A stretch of DNA of 64,000 bases from WQXF01 sp031552825 (lineage in GTDB: Bacteria; Bacillota; Clostridia; Christensenellales; Aristaeellaceae): contig JAVBMD010000014.1 in the NCBI GenBank assembly GCA_031552825.1, forward strand, positions 10,845-74,844, given 5' to 3'. The position numbers were made by a program, and so were the translations under genes. The number at the start of each line of letters is the position of its first letter. Within the stretch, counting starts at the first letter, position 1. Under the pieces are notes generated by a model. That model had not been told where the DNA came from. It ran no database searches and saw only the letters and a list, made by a program, of their open reading frames with translations. Below are positions 59,225 to 64,000 of this stretch, piece by piece.

Positions 59225-61309
59225 TTACTCGTCGTCGTCCTCTTCGGCCTCCGCCTTATGCGCGTCGATGATCTTCTGCGCCACCATCGAGGGAATCTCC
59301 TCGTAGCGCTCATAGGTCATCGTAAACGAGCCGCGCGCCTGCGTCATCGAGCGCAGGTCGGTGGCGTACTTGAACATTTCGGCCAGCGGCACCTCGGCCA
59401 CCACCTGCTGCATGCCGTCCACCTGGTTCATGCCAAGGATGCGGCCGCGGCGCTTGGTCACGTCGCCGATGATATCGCCCATGTACTCGTCGGGCACCAG
59501 CACCTCGATGTGGTAAATCGGCTCCAGCAGCACCGGACCGGCCTCGACGCACTTCTTGTACGCCAACCGCGCGGCGGTCTTGAACGCCATTTCCGAGGAA
59601 TCGACGGCGTGGTAGGAGCCGTCGTACAGCTTGGCGCGCAGGCCAACCATCGGGTATCCGGCGAGCACACCCTTGGGCAGGTTCTCGCGCAAACCCTTTT
59701 CCACCGAGGGGATGAAGTTGCGCGGCACCACGCCGCCCACGACGGCGTCGACAAACTCGAAATCGGTGGAGCCTTCGCCGATGGGCGAAAACTCGATTCT
59801 TACGTGGCCGAACTGGCCATGCCCGCCCGACTGCTTCTTGTGGCGGCCTTCGGCCTGAATGGTCTTGCGGATCGACTCGCGGTACGGGATGCGCGGATCC
59901 TTGAGCACCGCCTCGGCGCCGAACTTGCTGGCCAGCTTGGCGCGCACCACTTCCAGGTGCAGCTCACCTTGGCCGTTGAGCAGCGTCTCGGTGGTTTCGA
60001 CGTTCTTTTCCAGCGTGAAGGAGGGATCCTCCTCCTGCAGGCGCGCCAGACCGCCGAACACCTTGTCTTCCTCACCGGCCTTCTTGGCCGAGACCGCCAT
60101 GGCGATGCACGGCTGCGGGAACGCGATGGCCGGGTAGCGGATCGCCTTGGCGGCGTCGCACAGCGTATCGCCGGTGGCGGTGTATTGCAACTTGGCCAGC
60201 GCGCCGATGTCGCCCGCGTAGAGGTTTTCCACGGCGGTCTGCTTCTTGCCGCGCATGATGGAAACGTTGCTGGCCTTCTCCGGCTTATCCTGGTTGGCGT
60301 TGTAGATCTGCGTGCCGCTGGCCAGCGTGCCGGAAAGCACCTTGATAATCGAAAGCTTGCCGACGAAGGGGTCGGCCAGCGTCTTGAACACCTGCGCGGA
60401 GAACGGCGCGCCGGATTCGCAGGTGCGGGTCGCCTCAGCGCCGCCCTTGGGATCGACGCCCGCCGATACCTTGCCTGCCGGGGAGGGCATATAGTGCGAA
60501 AGTACGAACAGCAGCGGCGAAACGCCGATGCCGCTAATGGAAGAAACCGGGGCGACCGGCACCAGCGAACCGTCCAGCACGCCGGCGGAAAGGCCGGTGA
60601 GCAGCTCCTCGTCGGTCAGCTCGCCCACCTCGAAGAATTTCTCCATCAGTTCCTCGGACGTACCGGCGGCGGATTCCTTGACGATTTCGCGCGCCGCGTC
60701 CACCGCCGCCTGCATATCGGCGGGGATGGGGATCTCCTTCATGCTTTTGCCCGCGCCTTCAAAGGCCTTCATCGCGATGATGTCCACCACGCCCTTGAAC
60801 GCCGGGCCTTGGCCGATGGGCAGAATCAGCGGGATGACGCTGCTGCCGAACTTGTCACGCAGCGCGGCGAGCACCTTGTCGAAATCCACGTGCTCGCGAT
60901 CCATCTGGTTGATGGCGATGCACTTGGCAAGCTTGTTTTTCTCGGCCTGCGCCCACGCCTTTTCGGTGCCGACCACCACGCCGGAGGGCGCGCCCACCAC
61001 GATCAGCGCGCCTTCGACGGCGCGCATCGGCCCCATCACCTCGCCGACGAAGTCGAAGTAGCCAGGCACGTCCACAAAGTTGATTTTCCGCTTGGCAAAC
61101 TCCACCGGCACGACCGACGCGCTGATGGAAATATGACGCTTGACCTCTTCGGGGTCAAAGTCGGATACCGTGGCGCCATCCTCTACTCGGCCCTGGCGAT
61201 CAATGGCGCCGGTGGCGAACAACATCGATTCGATCAATGTCGTCTTTCCCTCGCTGCCATGGCCGATCACTGCAATGTTGCGGATGTTCTCAGCTTGATA
61301 GTCCTTCAT
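59225..61309 (-). CDS. Elongation factor G-like GTPase (EF-G2 type paralogue)
   Basis: 694 residues with all EF-G domains. The GTPase motifs differ from the main EF-G: G1 is IGHGSEGKTTL rather than AHIDAGKTT, G3 is DVPGYFDF rather than DTPGHVDF (the His that triggers hydrolysis is Tyr), and G4 is NQMD. Domain IV has SGGHGQFGHVRIEF; domain V has GDVTKRRGRILGM. These changes are known in EF-G2-like paralogues of Gram-positives, whose role is less clear. The ATG at 61309 has GAGGGTGG upstream. It is not in an rpsL-rpsG-fusA-tuf cluster. Confidence 0.92.
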   Translation of the reverse strand: MKDYQAENIRNIAVIGHGSEGKTTLIESMLFATGAIDRQGRVEDGATVSDFDPEEVKRHISISASVVPVEFAKRKINFVDVPGYFDFVGEVMGPMRAVEGALIVVGAPSGVVVGTEKAWAQAEKNKLAKCIAINQMDREHVDFDKVLAALRDKFGSSVIPLILPIGQGPAFKGVVDIIAMKAFEGAGKSMKEIPIPADMQAAVDAAREIVKESAAGTSEELMEKFFEVGELTDEELLTGLSAGVLDGSLVPVAPVSSISGIGVSPLLFVLSHYMPSPAGKVSAGVDPKGGAEATRTCESGAPFSAQVFKTLADPFVGKLSIIKVLSGTLASGTQIYNANQDKPEKASNVSIMRGKKQTAVENLYAGDIGALAKLQYTATGDTLCDAAKAIRYPAIAFPQPCIAMAVSAKKAGEEDKVFGGLARLQEEDPSFTLEKNVETTETLLNGQGELHLEVVRAKLASKFGAEAVLKDPRIPYRESIRKTIQAEGRHKKQSGGHGQFGHVRIEFSPIGEGSTDFEFVDAVVGGVVPRNFIPSVEKGLRENLPKGVLAGYPMVGLRAKLYDGSYHAVDSSEMAFKTAARLAYKKCVEAGPVLLEPIYHIEVLVPDEYMGDIIGDVTKRRGRILGMNQVDGMQQVVAEVPLAEMFKYATDLRSMTQARGSFTMTYERYEEIPSMVAQKIIDAHKAEAEEDDDE

Positions 61310-61525
61310 GTGCCACCCTCCTATTCTTGTCATCCGAGGTGCGGCAAAGCCTTCCACCTCGAACGTGAAAAAATGCACGGGTATGCGTTCCCCCGCTGCA
61401 TGCACTAACATCGATTATACCTGAAAGCGACAAAAAAGGAAAGGTATTTTTCAGCAAAGCGGCGGTTACTTTCTGTTTTCCTATTGTTTGGCAGGCACGG
61501 CAAATAGCCGATCGCCCTGCACCGC

Positions 61526-62677
61526 CTATTCGGAAAACAGCGCGGAATCGCACACCATCATCACGCGGCGAATGCCATCCTCGGCGATGACCAGCGCCAG
61601 ATCGCCGACCAAGCCCGCGTTTTGCCGTGTGCCCTCGTCGATGTCGCCCATACCTCCGATGATCTCACGAATCCGCGCCCCGGCCTCCTCCTCGGAAATA
61701 TCGCACAGTATGCTCACGTTGATTTCCATCAGATCATCGACCCACTCAAAGGCCTTCGTTTCCTTGTGTATACATAACGAATAGCCAATGAATTCTCCGT
61801 CCTTGTCATAAATCGTGCTCCATTCGGCAACATCCAAGCAGATGCGGTTGAGCAGCGTGATATAGGGATCGCTATCGTCTGGTTCCACCTCGCCCTCAGG
61901 CAACAGCGCAATGCCCCGCTCCTCGCACCGGGCACGAAACGCGCTGTAGAGCGCCGCAGCCTCTCGCTCGCTCTCTTCAATCGAAACCGCCTCGATGATG
62001 CCGACCTTGCCGGTCTCCTCGTCAAGCATATAGGCCTGCGGCGTCATCGGCTCGCCGTCGGGCGGCATCGTCGCACCCGGCTGCTGTGCGCGCAGCTCGA
62101 TCGGGAATATCGTCAGCATCGGCGCGTCGTCGCTATCCTCGCCGGGCTCCATGTACTGATAATGCCACGCGTTTTTGTTGACGCTGGCGCCTGTATAGCC
62201 GGGCATGATGGGCTGCAAATTGTCCAGCAGCGCATCTGCGATCTGCGCCGCCTCGGCTTCGGTCACCGCTTCGTCTATCGCGCGCGCCAAATCGGCAAAC
62301 AGCGCACGCTGTCGCGCCGCATCGATGCGCTCACGATCCACGATATTCACAAAGAACATCGGCTCCGTGCCGCTCTTCATCATGCTCACCCACACGCCCT
62401 CGATGGGGCAATAATAAGGCACCGAGCCGGGCTCGTCGCCCACGCGGGGCTGCATGCGCTTGTCGGCGGTTTCGTCGCCGCGCGCCGTACAAAAACCGAC
62501 AAGGCGCTTATACGCCGCCTCGGCCTCGGGCCACAGCGCGGCGGAAACCTCCTCGCCGGTGTAAACCTCGGCGTCTGCGGCGCTTGCCCATGCCGCGCTC
62601 GCCGAGCACAGCCACACGATCATCAGCACAACGATTCCACGCAACCACATCGATCTCTTCATTGCCGATCTCTTCAT
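61526..62677 (-). CDS. Secreted protein of unknown function
   Basis: 383 residues. Signal peptide (LRGIVVLMIVWLCSASAAWA) and an acidic exported domain (LWPEAEAAYKRLVGFCTARG, YYCPIEGVWVSMMKSGTEPM, NVSILCDISEEEAGARIREI). Nothing catalytic was recognised. The ATG at 62677 has GAGGAG 7 bases upstream. The first codons arose by a 15-base duplication (GGCAATGAAGAGATC repeated), so a second ATG 15 bases later is an alternative start. Confidence 0.78.
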   Translation of the reverse strand: MKRSAMKRSMWLRGIVVLMIVWLCSASAAWASAADAEVYTGEEVSAALWPEAEAAYKRLVGFCTARGDETADKRMQPRVGDEPGSVPYYCPIEGVWVSMMKSGTEPMFFVNIVDRERIDAARQRALFADLARAIDEAVTEAEAAQIADALLDNLQPIMPGYTGASVNKNAWHYQYMEPGEDSDDAPMLTIFPIELRAQQPGATMPPDGEPMTPQAYMLDEETGKVGIIEAVSIEESEREAAALYSAFRARCEERGIALLPEGEVEPDDSDPYITLLNRICLDVAEWSTIYDKDGEFIGYSLCIHKETKAFEWVDDLMEINVSILCDISEEEAGARIREIIGGMGDIDEGTRQNAGLVGDLALVIAEDGIRRVMMVCDSALFSE

Positions 62678-62706
62678 TGCCAATCTCCTCTTTCGTATCA
62701 TTGATG

Positions 62707-63390
62707 TCATTCCTCCTGCGCGCGATACTTAATCATCAACTGTTTAAACAACTCGCCGCTGCTGGGCGGCGTCCAAGTAATGGCATTTGCGCCGGCCTGA
62801 ATGGTCTCCAAAATGCTCGCGTCGGTGGGGCCGCCGGTGGCGATGATCGGCGCCTCAGGAAAGCGCTGGCGCAGCGCGCGCACGATGGCGGCGGTTTTCG
62901 CCGCACCGCTGACGTTGAAGATCGACGCCCCGGCCGCGATGCGCTCGGCAAAGTTCGTCCCCTCGGAAACCACCGTCACCACCACCGGGATGTCGATCTC
63001 CTCACGCAGTCGCCCGATGACGGCATTGGACGTCGGCGCGTTGACCACCACGCCCATCGCGCCCTGAAACTCGGCGTCGCGCGCCAGCTCCACCACGCGG
63101 CTGCCCGTGGTGATGCCGCCGCCCACGCCGCAAAAAACCGGCATCTCCGACACCGCCATGATGGCGTGGGTGATGGCGGGCTGCGGCGTGAAGGGATAGA
63201 CGGCGATCACCGCGTCGGCGTTGACGTTCTTGATGATGGCCACGTCGGTGGAGAATACCAGCGATTTGATGCGCTTGCCGAAGATGCGGATGCCCGAGGC
63301 CGTAGAAATCACCTGAGGCACCTCGATGGTATGATCGCGCAGCACGCCGCGGATCTCCGGCACAAACTTAGGACGATCCACGCCGCTCAC
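62707..63390 (-). CDS. TIM-barrel protein of unknown function (annotated hydrolase family)
   Basis: 227 residues. The order of strands and glycine loops fits a TIM barrel: VPQVISTASGIRIFGKRIKS, VAIIKNVNADAVIAVYPFTP, MPVFCGVGGGITTGSRVVEL, GVVVNAPTSNAVIGRL, IPVVVTVVSEG, GASIFNVSGAAKTAAIVRAL and IIATGGPTDASILETIQAGA. The last loops resemble phosphate-binding sites. I recall close homologues in Clostridia labelled only hydrolase; the reaction is not known. The GTG start at 63390 overlaps the stop of the upstream gene (GTGA) and follows GGAGG. Confidence 0.85.
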   Translation of the reverse strand: MSGVDRPKFVPEIRGVLRDHTIEVPQVISTASGIRIFGKRIKSLVFSTDVAIIKNVNADAVIAVYPFTPQPAITHAIMAVSEMPVFCGVGGGITTGSRVVELARDAEFQGAMGVVVNAPTSNAVIGRLREEIDIPVVVTVVSEGTNFAERIAAGASIFNVSGAAKTAAIVRALRQRFPEAPIIATGGPTDASILETIQAGANAITWTPPSSGELFKQLMIKYRAQEE

Positions 63391-63851
63391 GCCCCCTCCG
63401 GCCGCGGATATCGCGCCGCAAGGTGTCGGCACACCGCCGCCACCAGCGGCTCGCAAACCCCGGCGTGCTTGCCGTCCTCGGCGCGGAAGGCGGCGCGCTG
63501 CGCCGGGTCGGCGAAGTCGACCTCGCCCACGATGCCCTTGCAGTCCACCGCGCCATAGGCGGTGGTGATGAAGCGGTGCAGCTCCTTGCACGCCGCCACC
63601 GCCGGGTCGCGGTCGCCGCCGACCTCGCGCCCCATCAGCGCGCCGATGACCATCGAACCGCCGGTAAACGCGCCGCAAGCGCCCTGCGTGGCCGCCATGC
63701 CGCCGCCGAACGCCGAGGCGATCCGGGGGATCAGCGGGTTTTCCCAGCCGTAATACTCGGCCATGACGCACAGCACCGTCTCGGCGCACTGGGTACGCCC
63801 TGCTTGAAAGTCGGTCACTCGCTCGGCAATGATCTGATCCAATGTTTTCAT
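63387..63851 (-). CDS. C_GCAxxG_C_C family (putative redox) protein
   Basis: 154 residues. The conserved cysteines of the family are present: CAETVLCVMAEYYG near residue 21, GGGMAATQGACGAFTGGSMV near 50, DCKGI near 100 and HAGVCEPLVAAVC near 130. Such small proteins are thought to bind a metal or act in redox chemistry and often travel with reductases. Here it is translationally coupled to the TIM-barrel protein, which suggests a joint reaction. ATG at 63851 chosen; a GTG three codons upstream is too close to AAAGGA. Confidence 0.88.
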   Translation of the reverse strand: MKTLDQIIAERVTDFQAGRTQCAETVLCVMAEYYGWENPLIPRIASAFGGGMAATQGACGAFTGGSMVIGALMGREVGGDRDPAVAACKELHRFITTAYGAVDCKGIVGEVDFADPAQRAAFRAEDGKHAGVCEPLVAAVCRHLAARYPRPEGA

Positions 63852-63904
63852 CCTGCGCACATCCTTTGTAATATAATAACGAAATGTATTTGCGGGGCGG
63901 AATC

Positions 63905-64000
63905 ACCTAAGGACGGATTCCTGCCGCCGAGTCGGGGCGGAATCCCGCTGCCGAAGCGGGAGCGGAATCCCTCCACAGCCTGAGGGTGGTCCCCCTCCCT
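63905..64000. repeat. Family A element, copy A11, cut by window edge
   Basis: Repeated GCGGAATCCC pieces lead into the left arm GGAATCCCTCCACAGCCTGA and GGTCCCCCTCCCT, where the window ends. Confidence 0.75.

Noticed and set aside
62707..63906. A 399-residue version of the TIM-barrel protein
   Set aside because: The upstream part is a frame shadow of the C_GCAxxG_C_C gene; the GTG at 63390 fits the family start.

Overview
The window looks like a chromosomal stretch from a GC-rich, spore-forming member of the Clostridia (Bacillota). The evidence is a set of sporulation and germination genes (spoIIR, sleB, ypeB, a SpoIID/LytB-domain protein), Gram-positive ribosome binding sites (GGAGG), sigma-A type promoters (TTGACA-17-TATAAT), Rho-independent terminators, and Clostridia-type families (YitT, DUF421/DUF4363, C_GCAxxG_C_C, ApbE). 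No rRNA, tRNA, CRISPR array, phage or transposase gene was seen. Most genes lie on the minus strand.

Layout. 1-2.9 kb: start of guaA, then guaB and trmD. 2.9-4.9 kb: a solitary beta-class DNA methyltransferase coupled to an unknown protein. 4.9-7.6 kb (+): a Cys-rich protein and a DUF421-DUF4363-membrane protein operon. 7.5-11.6 kb: a SpoIID/SH3 protein coupled to a TrmN6-like methyltransferase. 11.8-13.8 kb (+): a secreted flavin-type protein and ApbE. 13.8-16.1 kb: an AT-richer EcoRII-type restriction-modification pair. 16.2-22.4 kb: flippase, YitT, S41 protease, malic enzyme with a PucR/CdaR regulator. 23.2-30 kb: an MsmK/UgpC-type ABC ATPase, a large membrane protein, a MacB-like permease with adaptor but no ATPase, and a secreted protein. 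30.4-35 kb: BlaR1/BlaI-type pair, asnA, frr. 35.3-43 kb: a 7.7-kb gene for a giant SpaA/SdrD-B repeat surface protein. 43.3-49.1 kb: dusB, a hybrid histidine kinase, a UPF0303 protein. 49.3-54.2 kb: a ribose-type sugar ABC operon behind a strong promoter and a perfect palindromic operator. 54.3-58.5 kb: ypeB, sleB, spoIIR, ispE. 58.5-63.9 kb: a secreted protein with an in-frame TGA, an EF-G paralogue, another secreted protein, and a TIM-barrel/C_GCAxxG_C_C pair.

The most striking structure is non-coding. Two families of dispersed, hairpin-rich elements fill most intergenic gaps. Family A (about 155 bp, at least ten loci) has long terminal inverted repeats around an asymmetric core that occurs in both orientations. 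Family B (about 130-170 bp, five loci, two subtypes) is a string of hairpins closed by an outer stem. Its arms differ between copies, yet each keeps its own base pairing, so selection appears to act on folding. All five B copies sit 16-84 bp downstream of a stop codon. Functional calls come from reading motifs by eye and knowledge of the families; no searches were run.
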